A stretch of DNA of 64,000 nt from JADKCL01 sp046329055 (GCA_046329055.1 JAXLVK010000003.1:1-64000); one strand, 5' to 3'. Numbered from the stretch's first letter, positions 17,801 through 26,341 are shown. Notes: a model not told the origin generated them from the letters alone. Made by a program: numbers and translations.

Positions 17801-18942
17801 AAGAGGAGGATCCGTTTGTGGAGGATCAAGCGGCGCTGGAGGTGGAGAGTGTGCTGGATTTGGCGCGGACCAGGTTGCTGGTGTGCAAACTCGATTGGCA
17901 TTACCGGAGCAGTGAGCGGGAGCTCATCGACTTCTCGAACCATGCCTTTTATGAGGGGCGGTTGAATGTGATTCCCCGGCCGCAGCACGAAGCGATCAGT
18001 CAGCCGCCCATTTCATTCGAGCGGGTTGAGGGCCGCTGGGAAAGCAATGCCAATCGTCCTGAGGCGGAGCGTGTGGTGGCCATCGTGGAGGACTTGATTG
18101 CCCGGCCCGATGCACCGACCGTGGGCGTGGTGACCTTCAATTACCATCAAAAAGAGCTGATCACCACCTTGTTGGAGGAGCGGTTGGAGGCCCTGAGAGG
18201 TTCAGGCGACACGGAAAGGCTCAAGCGACTGCTCACTGCACTCGATGTGCCGGAAGGGGAGGAGCGGCAAGGCCTGTTCGTGAAAAACATCGAGAACGTG
18301 CAGGGGGACGAGCGTGACGTGATGGTCTTCTCGGTGGGGTATGCCCGCAACGCGGCCGGGAAGCTCATGACCAATTTCGGCTTGCTGAACCAAAAGGGAG
18401 GAGGCAACCGCTTGAATGTGGCGATCACCCGGGCGCGCAAGAAGAAGATTGTGGTGTGCAGTTTTGACCCGGAGGAGTTGCGGGTGGAGGATGCGAAGCA
18501 TGACGGCCCAGGGCTGCTCAAGCGCTACCTGCAGTATGCCCGCGCGGTGAGCATGGGCGAGCCTGCAACGAATGTTGCGGGCGACGTAGCAACGGAATCG
18601 GGCCTGAGGGTCGAACCCTGGATGACATCCGGGGTCACGGAGCGGCTGTTGGGCATGTTGAAGGCACGTGGGCTGAATGTCGAGCCGGGTGATGGAGAAG
18701 GTGGTTTCGGGCTGGACTTGATGGTGAGAGGAAAGGATGGGGACTATGTATTGGGGATCGAGTGCGAGGGCCGGAATTACTTTTCGGGCCGCACGCCCAA
18801 GGAGCGGGAGGTCTATCGGCCGGGCTTGCTGGCGCGCCGTGGATGGCGGCTGCACCGCGTATGGGCGCGGAACTTCTTCTTGGATCCGGAGGCAGAGGTG
18901 AACCGCATTGTGGCTGCCGTGGAGGCTGCCGCAGGCTCATGA
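14812..18942 (+). CDS. DUF4011-type SF1 helicase fused to a C-terminal REase-like nuclease, defence candidate
   Basis: A 1376-residue protein. The first ~150 residues (starting YKLRLTNLSQSNRSL) resemble the DUF4011 domain. A superfamily 1 helicase core of the DNA2/NAM7 type is split by a long insertion: Walker A GPPGTGKS at residues 308-315, Walker B DEAS near 956, and a final NVAITRARKKKIVV motif. The C-terminal ~100 residues look like a Vsr/MTES_1575-type endonuclease with D1302, E1317 and E1319 in a D...ExE pattern (GLDLMV, LGIECEG) and GWRLHRVW. DUF4011-helicase-Vsr proteins are known as the single-gene anti-phage system Hhe; I assign this by domain order. No methylase or phage gene lies nearby. 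It has no clear promoter of its own. Confidence 0.85.
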   Translation: MFSVLHQYKLRLTNLSQSNRSLRLARLSPRKDIDLSDLGHLNQLSSADILKRIVAGQSVTLVKALSARDEATNLVDRHLNKIWHTVNTLQEESGAYDLFVGYPFVEGKFLDGSVARCPVVLFPVRLVRNLTGGNRWTLEPELDEDLSFNTTFFLAYEKFMKLRLPKEFWEERPERHQDIQGFLNGLYQQLMGYEMAVHFNQELFQFTVDRYPDKNQAVFDQLPIGKLRFLPQAVLGVFPQSDSALLQDYEVLESESEAFNIEEVFPVPSNAKLSTPKEEERFFVEAVDQSQEDALLHVRSGESVVVHGPPGTGKSQVIVNLVSDALARGQRVLVCSQKRAALDVVHQRLGEAGLARFAALVHDFRADRNKIFARIRKQIDEIEAFKSEQKDLGIHVWAQDLKRDSKRIDEFNANFEALHQALSQRSRFGMSAHELYLATDRNGASLDMGPVASLFDLEAWRAFREKLAALMDYQELFDPAHPWETRIPLNRQGLTAREAILGSLRGLDTQINALHSRWQRLGTAGKSILMSYEIPGLLTQFAGLEEGMSRPGAHEDLAAAVTDGLKPKFLRDQLSRLGKLFGQFREFRILNGLPLSQYEEHQRQFSAYQKGLGSIGRFFSGEWWKGRKYVRQLFKRRGLSVDPGNLARLEEEIATLSGIMEVCLKMNKYAFFADIPLTGAPNELIEWQAQKLVNVDLYALWLDWEDFRAFRPVVSDGALDEAAWRGQVSDARELGEILQGMEAMERGVAQWLHPRQVARFAGAFSNPEEARGRANELITALEQDYEHLRQVDGLLDSLAGNQRLAWEHLLPHVLTLEKGDMLHQSEQGMYRAWLDLVEAANPVLLEVSSRQMPDRLDAYRKLVHERQRTVAGLVQRKLKDAIVDAIEYNRLNNPVTFRDIAHQVGKQRQLWPVRKLVQKFWDEGLSTLMPCWLASPESVSAIFPMVKGYFDLVVFDEASQCYAERALPVMLRGKQFVIAGDDKQLPPFDLYNVKADEEEDPFVEDQAALEVESVLDLARTRLLVCKLDWHYRSSERELIDFSNHAFYEGRLNVIPRPQHEAISQPPISFERVEGRWESNANRPEAERVVAIVEDLIARPDAPTVGVVTFNYHQKELITTLLEERLEALRGSGDTERLKRLLTALDVPEGEERQGLFVKNIENVQGDERDVMVFSVGYARNAAGKLMTNFGLLNQKGGGNRLNVAITRARKKKIVVCSFDPEELRVEDAKHDGPGLLKRYLQYARAVSMGEPATNVAGDVATESGLRVEPWMTSGVTERLLGMLKARGLNVEPGDGEGGFGLDLMVRGKDGDYVLGIECEGRNYFSGRTPKEREVYRPGLLARRGWRLHRVWARNFFLDPEAEVNRIVAAVEAAAGS

Positions 18943-18955
18943 GCAGCCATTGGAT

Positions 18956-19240
18956 TTATTCTTCCGGGTTGGGGGTATCCGACGGAGGTTGCTTCCTGCG
19001 GTCGGCTTGGGATTCCATCAGGTCCCGGATGAGCCACTCAAGCTCCTTGATGGCGCCATCCATGTTGGACTTCAGCCGTGAAATGCCCTCCAAGATGGAA
19101 TCCACCCTGTCATCCAATGTGATGGGATTGGCGTCTGATTCGGCGGATGTATCCGACGAATCTATGCCAAGGGATGCTTCACTGTCCTCCAAGCCCTCGG
19201 TTTCGGATTCTTGTATGCGGCGGTTTCGCTTACGACTCAT
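18956..19240 (-). CDS. Small acidic hypothetical protein
   Basis: A 94-residue protein: a basic start (MSRKRNRRI), an acidic Ser/Asp/Glu-rich stretch, then a predicted helical segment (DDRVDSILEGISRLKSNM to WLIRDLMES) that could form a coiled coil. No domain is recognised. It is convergent with the helicase-nuclease gene, with only 13 bases between the stops. I chose the ATG at 19240; an upstream extension would run through a hairpin terminator. It is possibly real because the composition is protein-like and nothing else explains the stretch, but evidence is thin. Confidence 0.45.
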   Translation of the reverse strand: MSRKRNRRIQESETEGLEDSEASLGIDSSDTSAESDANPITLDDRVDSILEGISRLKSNMDGAIKELEWLIRDLMESQADRRKQPPSDTPNPEE

Positions 19241-19261
19241 GAACTCTGACAAGATTTCCCT

Positions 19262-19300
19262 AAAAAAATAATGCCAGAGCCCCCGAGCGAGGGCTCCTGG
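19262..19300 (-). terminator. Intrinsic terminator ending a minus-strand transcript
   Basis: On the minus strand, a ~10 bp GC-rich stem (arms CCAGGAGCCC and GGGCTCTGG with one bulged base) is followed by CATTA and a run of seven T. It lies 21 bases before the ATG of the small acidic gene and would end transcripts started at the promoter at 19625-19655, or act as an attenuator for the downstream gene. Confidence 0.7.
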
Positions 19301-19321
19301 CACCAATCAACAGAGAAACGC

Positions 19322-19339
19322 GTCCACCGATCGGCGGAC
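19322..19339 (-). other. Near-palindromic hairpin in a 3' untranslated region
   Basis: An 18-base near-palindrome centred on CCGATCGG. As RNA it forms a 7 bp stem (one G-U pair) with a GAUC tetraloop. It sits between the stop of the small ORF at 19362 and the terminator at 19300, so it may stabilise the transcript; as DNA it could be a dimeric operator. Confidence 0.4.
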
Positions 19340-19361
19340 ATTGGATAAAAAGGAGATAATC

Positions 19362-19535
19362 TTAATTCTCACCAGGATTCGCGTCTTTCCCCTCAAAGAT
19401 CGTTAACGCTGTGCACGGATTCAGGCAGATCAAGCCATCCTCCCCATCGATTCGCAGCCAAGTTGAAGCAATTGAAGGCAGGCTTCCCTTGCTCAACTTC
19501 CTGTGGCTTGGCAATTCAAGCCGATGAATGCACAT
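19362..19535 (-). CDS. Possible 57-residue small protein
   Basis: Starts MCIHRLELPSHRKLSKG and ends LTIFEGKDANPGEN. The middle contains two cysteines (LICLNPCTAL) between acidic stretches. I recognise no family. The case for it is context: a good promoter lies ~90 bases upstream (19625-19655), and a hairpin and an intrinsic terminator follow the stop. Together they form a self-contained minus-strand transcription unit of about 360 bases. The alternative is that this unit is a non-coding RNA and the open frame is chance. It does not show tmRNA, RNase P or SRP RNA landmarks. Confidence 0.35.
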   Translation of the reverse strand: MCIHRLELPSHRKLSKGSLPSIASTWLRIDGEDGLICLNPCTALTIFEGKDANPGEN

Positions 19536-19624
19536 TTCGTCATTACCCCTCCCATGTTCCCATGGTCTGGTAGGCTATTCACCTAAAAACAGACGCGAAA
19601 AGAACCATTGACTAAATGATGTAT

Positions 19625-19655
19625 CAAATGTACGTGACCAAATCCTTGCTCCCAA
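19625..19655 (-). promoter_or_regulatory. Minus-strand promoter of a small unknown unit
   Basis: Read on the minus strand: TTG (19655-19653), exactly 20 bases, then TACATTTG (19632-19625). It matches the consensus as well as the rsmI promoter does and points away from the MBL-fold gene into a stretch with no long ORF. The rest of the intergenic stretch, 19656-19887, is AT-rich and I see no gene or clear motif in it. Confidence 0.6.
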
Positions 19656-19887
19656 ACCTTTTTTCGAACTTTTTTTAGGAGGTCAAGCGCCACTTTCATT
19701 CGATATCCAAATTGCAAGAGGTTCATTCATAGCCTCTTTCGGAACATTGAAGTTTTAAAAGCTCAAGCAATTTTCAGCCTTTCCTCTTTCACAAAAAAAT
19801 GCCTGAAAACGTACATTTTTTATTGGAATTCAGCTTGTCGAGGTCATCATCAGATCGGTTATTTGTTCTGGACTCAATGATTGACCT

Positions 19888-20598
19888 ATGTTTCGTTCGG
19901 ATGATTTTTGGATCAAGTTTGTCGGCACAGGAGGGGCGTTTGACACCCGCCTCACCAACTCCTCGGCCATCGTTTTCCATCAAAAGCGCCACCTGCTCAT
20001 TGATTGCGGGCATTCGGTCTTCCCTCGGCTCGTAGAAACAGGAGCGATCAACCTCATCGACGGGGTGCTGATCACCCACCTGCACGACGACCATGTAGGC
20101 AGTCTTTCGAGCTTGATCCTGTTCTTGGACCTGGCGTTGCAGCGGGGCCCGACCAAGGTCTATGTCCCCAATGCTGAATTTCAATCCCAACTCCGCTCGA
20201 TGCTCTCACATTCCTTGGGCGAAGTGGAGGTGCGGGTCGATTTTCGTCCCATCGAGGAGCTTACGGGAGTTGTAGCCATTGATACATTCGGTAGGCATGT
20301 GCCTTGGATGCAGACTTGGGCTTTTGCCTTCACGGACGGGGATCGCTCAATCGTCTATTCCGGGGACAATGGCGATGCAATTTTCCTGGACGGCGAGATA
20401 CAGCGGCTGAACCTGCCCTCGCCGACACTGTTCCACGAAGTCTTTTTCCTGTTTCGGATGCAGGCACATGCCTACTACCATGACCTGATGGGGCTGATGT
20501 CCAAGTATCCCATCTACGGTTACCACTGCGATCACCTCAAGGCCCCCGGCGACAACAAGCTGCCGCTCGTTGGCAACTTCCCGGAACTGAATTTCTGA
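19888..20598 (+). CDS. MBL-fold metal-dependent hydrolase
   Basis: A 236-residue metallo-beta-lactamase-fold protein. The zinc motif HxHxDH is intact as HLHDDH at residues 64-69; DCGHSVF before it and YSGDNGDAIFL near residue 155 supply other expected elements (the SGD aspartate), and a late histidine in YHCDHL fits the last ligand. The family includes RNase Z-like, phosphodiesterase and lactonase enzymes; the DTRLTNSSAIVFH start, with the substrate strand before the active site, resembles RNase Z/cyclic phosphodiesterase relatives. Substrate not assigned. It is convergent with the giant kinase gene, three bases apart. Confidence 0.85.
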   Translation: MFRSDDFWIKFVGTGGAFDTRLTNSSAIVFHQKRHLLIDCGHSVFPRLVETGAINLIDGVLITHLHDDHVGSLSSLILFLDLALQRGPTKVYVPNAEFQSQLRSMLSHSLGEVEVRVDFRPIEELTGVVAIDTFGRHVPWMQTWAFAFTDGDRSIVYSGDNGDAIFLDGEIQRLNLPSPTLFHEVFFLFRMQAHAYYHDLMGLMSKYPIYGYHCDHLKAPGDNKLPLVGNFPELNF

Positions 20599-20601
20599 GG
20601 A

Positions 20602-23600
20602 TCAGGCGTCGGGCGCTGGGCCCAGGTCGGGCAAGGTCACAGTGAAGACGGAGCCATTGCCTTCTTCGGACTCGAGCTGAATCGAGCCCTTGAGGCGGTC
20701 GATGGCGTTTTTCACGATGTACATCCCCATTCCTGAGCCGTAGGACTGAATGCTTGCCCGGAAGAAGAGGTTGTAAACCTTCGGCTGATGTTCCCTGGCG
20801 ATGCCGATGCCATTGTCGGCGATGCTGATCACTGCATTGCTGCCCTGCCTTGTGATGGTGATGTCCACCCGGGAATCCTTGCGTTGCAGGTTCTGGTACT
20901 TGATGGCATTGGAGATCAGGTTGTTGAAAATGATCCCGATCCGCACAGGGTCCGAATGGAAGGCTCCCTCATATTGGATGTGGATATGCTTCTCAATGCG
21001 GTCGGCTCCGTCTGCGAATTGCAGGTTTTCGAGCGTCTCGTTCATCAATGACTCCCAGTCGATGAGCGAGTGCTCGAGTTCCAAGCGCGCGTTCCTGGAG
21101 AAGTCGGCGAGGTCCCTGATGAAGGTGTCGAGCTTGACCACGCTCTTGTTCATCATCTTGATGTAGGCGACGACCGCAGGCTCTTGGGTCTCGCTTTCCA
21201 CGAGGCTGATGAGGCCCATGAGCGAGTTCAGTGGCGCCTTCAAGTCGTGAGATGCACGATAGACGAAGCTGTCCAGCTCGAAATTCCGCTTGATGAGTTC
21301 CTTCTCGGTGCGCTTGCGCTCGGTCACGTCCCGGATGATCACCAGCACCTCCTGTGGCCCACTCCGAACGATCCGGGTCTCGTAGTCCATCGCTTCGCCA
21401 GTATGCCAGGTCACCTCGGATTCGATCTGCTGGATTTCGCCTTGCTCGATCGCCTTGCGGGCCGATGCGATCAGCTTTTCAGCCATCGCCTCGGGCAGCA
21501 TCTGATCGACCAGGCTGCCAATGGCATGGGATTCGAAGCGGATCATGGTCTGCTGATCGCTCTGCTTGTAGTCCAGCACAGTTCCCGTATCGGAAATCCG
21601 CACGATCAAGTCAGGAATGCCGTCGAGGAGGGCCTTGTTGTTGCGTTCGGAGACACGGAGGGCATTTTCAGCCTTCTTGCGCTCCCAGGACTGCAGCGCC
21701 AAGGTGCACATGTCGCTCATGGTGGCCACGAGGTTCAATTCCTCCGCCTCCCATACACGGCGCTTGTGGAGCTGCTTCGTCCAAATGACCCCTGCAACCT
21801 TGCCCCCATGACGGAACGGCGCATCCAATGCACTTGCGATTCCTTTGGGGATCACGGATCGCTCGCGGAACTCCACCACTTCCGGCGCAGTCAGCGTGTC
21901 CTCAACCGCCAAAACCCGGTGCGTCCGGATGTACTCGAAGTAGAGTGGGTACTCGGACACGCGGCGAGTTTCGCCTTCCAAGAAGGTGTCGGTTTCCGCG
22001 TCGTATTGCTTGTGGCATACGAGGAACTCCTCATCCTTGTCGAACAGCCAAATCCCCACATTGGAGACTTGGAGCAACTCGGAGACGGCGCGGGTGATCG
22101 CCTCGAAGGCGAGGTCGAGGTCGCCGGAGTTGAGCGCAGGGCTTGCCGCGAGTTCGATGAGGCGCTCGTTGTGGATGCGCAGCATCTCTTGGATGTGCTG
22201 CATGTGCAGCTCGGCTTGCTTCCGCGCTGTAATGTCCGTGACCGAGCCCCGCACCAGCCTTCTGGTCGATGATGGGAAGCGGTTCATGCGAACCTCACAA
22301 GGCACCTCTGTGCCGTCTGCCCGCAGGTTCAGCCACTCGAAGACGACCGTCTCGCCACGCAAGGCCAGCTCCTGATGCTGCTTCTCCAGCAATGCGGACG
22401 GCTGACCATCGGCCTGAGACTCGGGTCGGAGCGCGGCGGGGGAAATCGTCATCAACTCCTCCCTGCTCCTTCCGAAGAGGCGCTCGGCATTGAAATTGAC
22501 TTCCACGAGGCGGTCGCTGTCCACGTCGAAGACAAAAATCGCCTCCGTCGCATGCTCGACCAAGGCGCGGAAGCGTTCCTCGCTTTCCTTGAGCAGGCCT
22601 TCCGCCTTTTTGCGTTCGCTGATGTCCCGCACGAGCAGGAGCAAGGCCGGGTTGTTTTGGAAATTGACCACGCTGCAGCGGATTTCCACGCCGACGACCT
22701 TGCCGGATTTGGTGAGGCTCTCGCTTTCCAGGTAGGCGATTTTGCCGCTCATGAGGTCCGGGAAGCTGCTTTCGGCCTGTGACACCTTGTCTTGGGGGAC
22801 GAGCGTCGAGACATGTCGGCCCACAAGTTCCTCGCGGGTCATCTCGTGCAGCAAGCAAGCAGCCTCGTTCACGTCCAGCACAAAACCATCCTCCGATTCG
22901 ACGAAGATGGCGTCCGGCGACCTTTCGAAGAGCAGCTTGAAGCGTGCCTCGCTTTCGCGCATGGCCTCTTGGGCATCGATCACGTGCGTGATGTCGCCCT
23001 CGCTCACCAAGACGCCCTTGATCATCGGGTCCTCGATCAGGTTGGTGAGGGTGACTTGGAGGACGCGGATGCCGCCATCCGGGTGGATGTAACGAAGTTG
23101 GGTCTGGGCTGTCTGGCCGGGGCTTTCGAAGACAGACTGGAGCTTGGCCTTGAAGCTGTCGCGCTCTCCCGCCTCGAGCTGGTCCGTGAGTGACTGCCCG
23201 ATGACCGTGTCTCCCGCCCGGTTGAATATCTTATTATAGGAGGGGCTGCAGTATTGGATGCGGCCTTCGGCATCGATGATCTTGATGATCTCGGAGCTGT
23301 TTTGGATGTAGGCACGGAAGCGGGCGTCGAGCCTTGCAGCTTCGCGAGACTCCTCCATGAGCTTCTGGGAGGTGATGTCCCGGATGGCCAAGATGCGGGC
23401 GGGCTGACCTTGCCAAGAGTCTTCCCGGCTGATGGCTTCGAGGTGCACGGAATCCCCGGACTTTTGGCGACCCATGAATTCCACTTCGCCCTTTTCCCCT
23501 TGTGCGATCTGCACGACGACATCCTCGGGCGACTCGTCATAGATCAGGTCCGCGAGACCCATGCCCGTGAGTTCGGACTTCTCGTAAGCGAAAATCTTGG

Positions 23601-26325
23601 CGAAAGCCGAGTTGCAATCCAGGATTTGGTCCTCTTGGTAGATCGCGATGCCTTCAAATGCGGCTTGGGTAATGGCGCGGTAGCGGTTTTCGCTTTCGAT
23701 GCGGGCCGCCTCGGCCATTTTCCGGATGTGGACCGCCTGCAACTGCGCCTTCACCGCGCCAGCGAGCTTTTCGAGGCTTCGGCGATTGGGTGAGCCAGTG
23801 CGGCTAAGCAACCAGAATCCAACAATGACCTTGTCCTCATGGACGATTGGGAGGTAGGCTGCGGCAGTCATTCCCGCCGCAAAGGCAGGAGCGAGTTGGT
23901 CAGCGAACTCCTCCATTTCGGGGTCTCCAAGCCAGAGGATTTTGCCCGCGGAGGCGGATTCCGTCCTGCAGCTGAGCCTGCACAAGTCATGCAGCGCAAT
24001 TGCTCCTAGTTCGGCGTCCTCTTGGAACCTTTCAGAACAGGTCTGATAAGTCCCACCCTGATCCAGCCAACAAGCCTGCGCCACACCCCAGTCATCGAAG
24101 CCCGCCAACTCCTGCAATGTCACCGCCACGGCATCGTCCATGGTCTGTGCAGTGTTCAAGCCGGAGCTCAGGCGCAGCAGCAATTCGGTCTCGCCTTGGG
24201 CCCGCTTCTTTTCTGTAATGTCCTCATAAACAGAGATGATGAACACAGGTTCTCCATCTTCCCTGTAAGCGGAAACATTGAGCAGCGCGTACACCGGGGA
24301 GCCATCCTTGTGGCGGTACCGCTTCTCCTTAGAATAGCTGTTGCGCTTGCCATCGAGGACATCGATCAGCTCCTCCCTGCCCAGGTCCACGTCATCTGGG
24401 TGCGTGAAGTCCGCGGGCACCATGCTTGCGAGCTCCTCCGCATTGTACCCGAAGATTTCCTCCATCTTCTGGTTCACCTGGATGAATTTGCCCTCGGGCG
24501 TCAATTGGGCGATGCCGACTGCCGCCTGATTGTAGATGCTTCGGAATCGTTCCTCGCTCTGCCTCAAGGCTTCATCCGCCTGCAGTTTAGCCACAAATTG
24601 AGCTACCTGCGTTGCGATGAAGTTCACGATGGCCAAGTCATCCTCGCTGTATGCGCTGGACTGCTCGTAGTCCTGAATGGTGATCAAACCCACGACTTGG
24701 TCGTCGTGGACCATTGGGACACCGAGCCATACCTCTGGAACGGAGCCCATGACCTTGACCACGCCCTCCTCCTGCATCAGGTGAATGTCCTGCTTGAGCA
24801 GGAGCACAGGGCGCTTCCGCTTGATGCCATATTCGGTGAGGCCGCTGCCTGCCTTGCGTTTACGGGACACACGTGCTGCGACGACGGAGTCCTGCTTGTC
24901 GCTGTAGTAGGGGAAGGAAACCTCGTCGTGCTCAGCATCATAGACCGCCACGTAGAAGTTGGGCGTATCGATGAGGCGGCGAATTTCTTGGTGGATGAAC
25001 CGGTAGAATTCACCGGGATTCTGGGCCTTGGACGAACCTTCCGCGATGTTGAAGACCACTTTGCGGATGGTTTCGTCGCGACGGTTGCGGGTGTTGAGCA
25101 TGCCCACGCCCATCACATAACCGCTTGTGGTCACGGAGTCCTTCCAGAGGATGAATTGCTCCTTGCCTTGGTTGTCGATGTGGCGGCCTTCGTAGAGGTC
25201 TTGCTTGGGTGGCACCAAGCCCCTCGCCAGTCGGCGGACGTATTCCTGGTCCTCCAGAGGATTTTCACCCGATTTGCGCTTGAGCTCCCACCATCCTTGG
25301 CCGAGGATTTCCGCCGGTTCGTAGCCGAGCATGGCCTTGATGCTGGGGGTTGCATAGACCACGTTGGCCTCTGCATCGCAGACCAGCACGAGGTGGTCCA
25401 CCTTTTGGAGGATGTCGTCCGAGAGTTGGAGGCGCCGGCTGATGGCCTGCTTGTCGGTGATGTCGCTGATCGAGACGAGCAACTCCTTGCCGCGCCCACT
25501 TGAGACTTCCGTGATCACGACCTCTCCCCAGATGGAGCGGTGGTCCAGGGTGGAGATCATCGTTTGGCTGCGGCCCATCTTGTCCTTGCGGTTTTCGCCG
25601 CTGAGGTATTCTTGGAGCCACTCTGTCAGCAACTCATGCAGCTGCGAAGTATTGTTCAGGCCAGTGAGGCCAAACATTTTTGCTGCAAGCTGATTGGATT
25701 CGCGCACTTCCAGGGTGGCAGCATCGGCCATCACGATCGCGTCCGGACCGCTTTCCAGGATGGAGCTGACGAGGTGCTGCTGGCGCGAAAGCTCGGATTT
25801 GATCGTGATTCTGAATGAAAGGACAATCCCGGAGACGCCCAAGCAGACCAGAACCAATGGGAAATAGGGCCATAGGTTCACCGAATCTGTGGACACGCCG
25901 ATGCAAGCTCCCAGTGACAAGGCCAATACAACCAATGAAAAGACCGTCCAAGACCGGGTTCGAGTGAAATTGCTGGAACTCTGGACGAGGAAGCCAAAGA
26001 AATTGATCAGGTAGGGAACCGAGAATGAGTTGGCCCAAACAAGGTAGATGGCCCATAAGGCGACCACATAATTCGCAATATTGTTCACCAGTCGCAGGTG
26101 GGCCCGCTGGGGTTGGCCGATGAAAGTGAACAACAATCCGGCAAGCATCGCGGCGGAAATCGCCAGGCGGAGCCACATCGGATCATCGGCATTTGCGGGG
26201 AGAATGAACCTCAGGAAGGGGATGGCAAGAACCGACAGAATGGCGTAGGCTCTAAAAGAACCCAAATCAAACCGCATGTTCCTGATGAACTGAAGGTATC
26301 TTTCCTGCAGCGTCGTGGAGCTCAT
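20602..26325 (-). CDS. Giant membrane-bound sensor histidine kinase with about eight PAS and three GAF domains
   Basis: A 1907-residue kinase. About six membrane segments occupy roughly residues 25-180. Then, in order by my reading: PAS, PAS, GAF, PAS, GAF, PAS, PAS, PAS, PAS, GAF, PAS, then the kinase core. PAS repeats are marked by (S)EERFR or equivalent starts and DITERK-type ends. The core has the H-box SHDLKAPLNSL (His near residue 1692), N-box NNLISNAIKYQ, and ATP-lid motifs DNGIGI and SGMGMYIVKNA. It lacks a receiver domain and no response regulator lies nearby, so its output is unknown. I chose the ATG at 26325, just before the first helix; a longer frame reaches 26451 but would overlap the upstream gene. 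Confidence 0.93.
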   Translation of the reverse strand: MSSTTLQERYLQFIRNMRFDLGSFRAYAILSVLAIPFLRFILPANADDPMWLRLAISAAMLAGLLFTFIGQPQRAHLRLVNNIANYVVALWAIYLVWANSFSVPYLINFFGFLVQSSSNFTRTRSWTVFSLVVLALSLGACIGVSTDSVNLWPYFPLVLVCLGVSGIVLSFRITIKSELSRQQHLVSSILESGPDAIVMADAATLEVRESNQLAAKMFGLTGLNNTSQLHELLTEWLQEYLSGENRKDKMGRSQTMISTLDHRSIWGEVVITEVSSGRGKELLVSISDITDKQAISRRLQLSDDILQKVDHLVLVCDAEANVVYATPSIKAMLGYEPAEILGQGWWELKRKSGENPLEDQEYVRRLARGLVPPKQDLYEGRHIDNQGKEQFILWKDSVTTSGYVMGVGMLNTRNRRDETIRKVVFNIAEGSSKAQNPGEFYRFIHQEIRRLIDTPNFYVAVYDAEHDEVSFPYYSDKQDSVVAARVSRKRKAGSGLTEYGIKRKRPVLLLKQDIHLMQEEGVVKVMGSVPEVWLGVPMVHDDQVVGLITIQDYEQSSAYSEDDLAIVNFIATQVAQFVAKLQADEALRQSEERFRSIYNQAAVGIAQLTPEGKFIQVNQKMEEIFGYNAEELASMVPADFTHPDDVDLGREELIDVLDGKRNSYSKEKRYRHKDGSPVYALLNVSAYREDGEPVFIISVYEDITEKKRAQGETELLLRLSSGLNTAQTMDDAVAVTLQELAGFDDWGVAQACWLDQGGTYQTCSERFQEDAELGAIALHDLCRLSCRTESASAGKILWLGDPEMEEFADQLAPAFAAGMTAAAYLPIVHEDKVIVGFWLLSRTGSPNRRSLEKLAGAVKAQLQAVHIRKMAEAARIESENRYRAITQAAFEGIAIYQEDQILDCNSAFAKIFAYEKSELTGMGLADLIYDESPEDVVVQIAQGEKGEVEFMGRQKSGDSVHLEAISREDSWQGQPARILAIRDITSQKLMEESREAARLDARFRAYIQNSSEIIKIIDAEGRIQYCSPSYNKIFNRAGDTVIGQSLTDQLEAGERDSFKAKLQSVFESPGQTAQTQLRYIHPDGGIRVLQVTLTNLIEDPMIKGVLVSEGDITHVIDAQEAMRESEARFKLLFERSPDAIFVESEDGFVLDVNEAACLLHEMTREELVGRHVSTLVPQDKVSQAESSFPDLMSGKIAYLESESLTKSGKVVGVEIRCSVVNFQNNPALLLLVRDISERKKAEGLLKESEERFRALVEHATEAIFVFDVDSDRLVEVNFNAERLFGRSREELMTISPAALRPESQADGQPSALLEKQHQELALRGETVVFEWLNLRADGTEVPCEVRMNRFPSSTRRLVRGSVTDITARKQAELHMQHIQEMLRIHNERLIELAASPALNSGDLDLAFEAITRAVSELLQVSNVGIWLFDKDEEFLVCHKQYDAETDTFLEGETRRVSEYPLYFEYIRTHRVLAVEDTLTAPEVVEFRERSVIPKGIASALDAPFRHGGKVAGVIWTKQLHKRRVWEAEELNLVATMSDMCTLALQSWERKKAENALRVSERNNKALLDGIPDLIVRISDTGTVLDYKQSDQQTMIRFESHAIGSLVDQMLPEAMAEKLIASARKAIEQGEIQQIESEVTWHTGEAMDYETRIVRSGPQEVLVIIRDVTERKRTEKELIKRNFELDSFVYRASHDLKAPLNSLMGLISLVESETQEPAVVAYIKMMNKSVVKLDTFIRDLADFSRNARLELEHSLIDWESLMNETLENLQFADGADRIEKHIHIQYEGAFHSDPVRIGIIFNNLISNAIKYQNLQRKDSRVDITITRQGSNAVISIADNGIGIAREHQPKVYNLFFRASIQSYGSGMGMYIVKNAIDRLKGSIQLESEEGNGSVFTVTLPDLGPAPDA

Positions 26326-26341
26326 TTTTCTCAGTACGACT

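Noticed and set aside
16318..17988. 556-codon minus-strand frame opposite the helicase-nuclease
   Set aside because: Shadow of a strongly supported gene; no recognisable domain.
19262..19655. tmRNA, RNase P RNA or SRP RNA on the minus strand
   Set aside because: Size and terminator fitted, but the conserved tRNA-like end of tmRNA and the GAGGAAAGUCC of RNase P are absent.
24022..25503. 493-codon plus-strand frame opposite the giant kinase
   Set aside because: Antisense shadow of PAS/GAF coding sequence.
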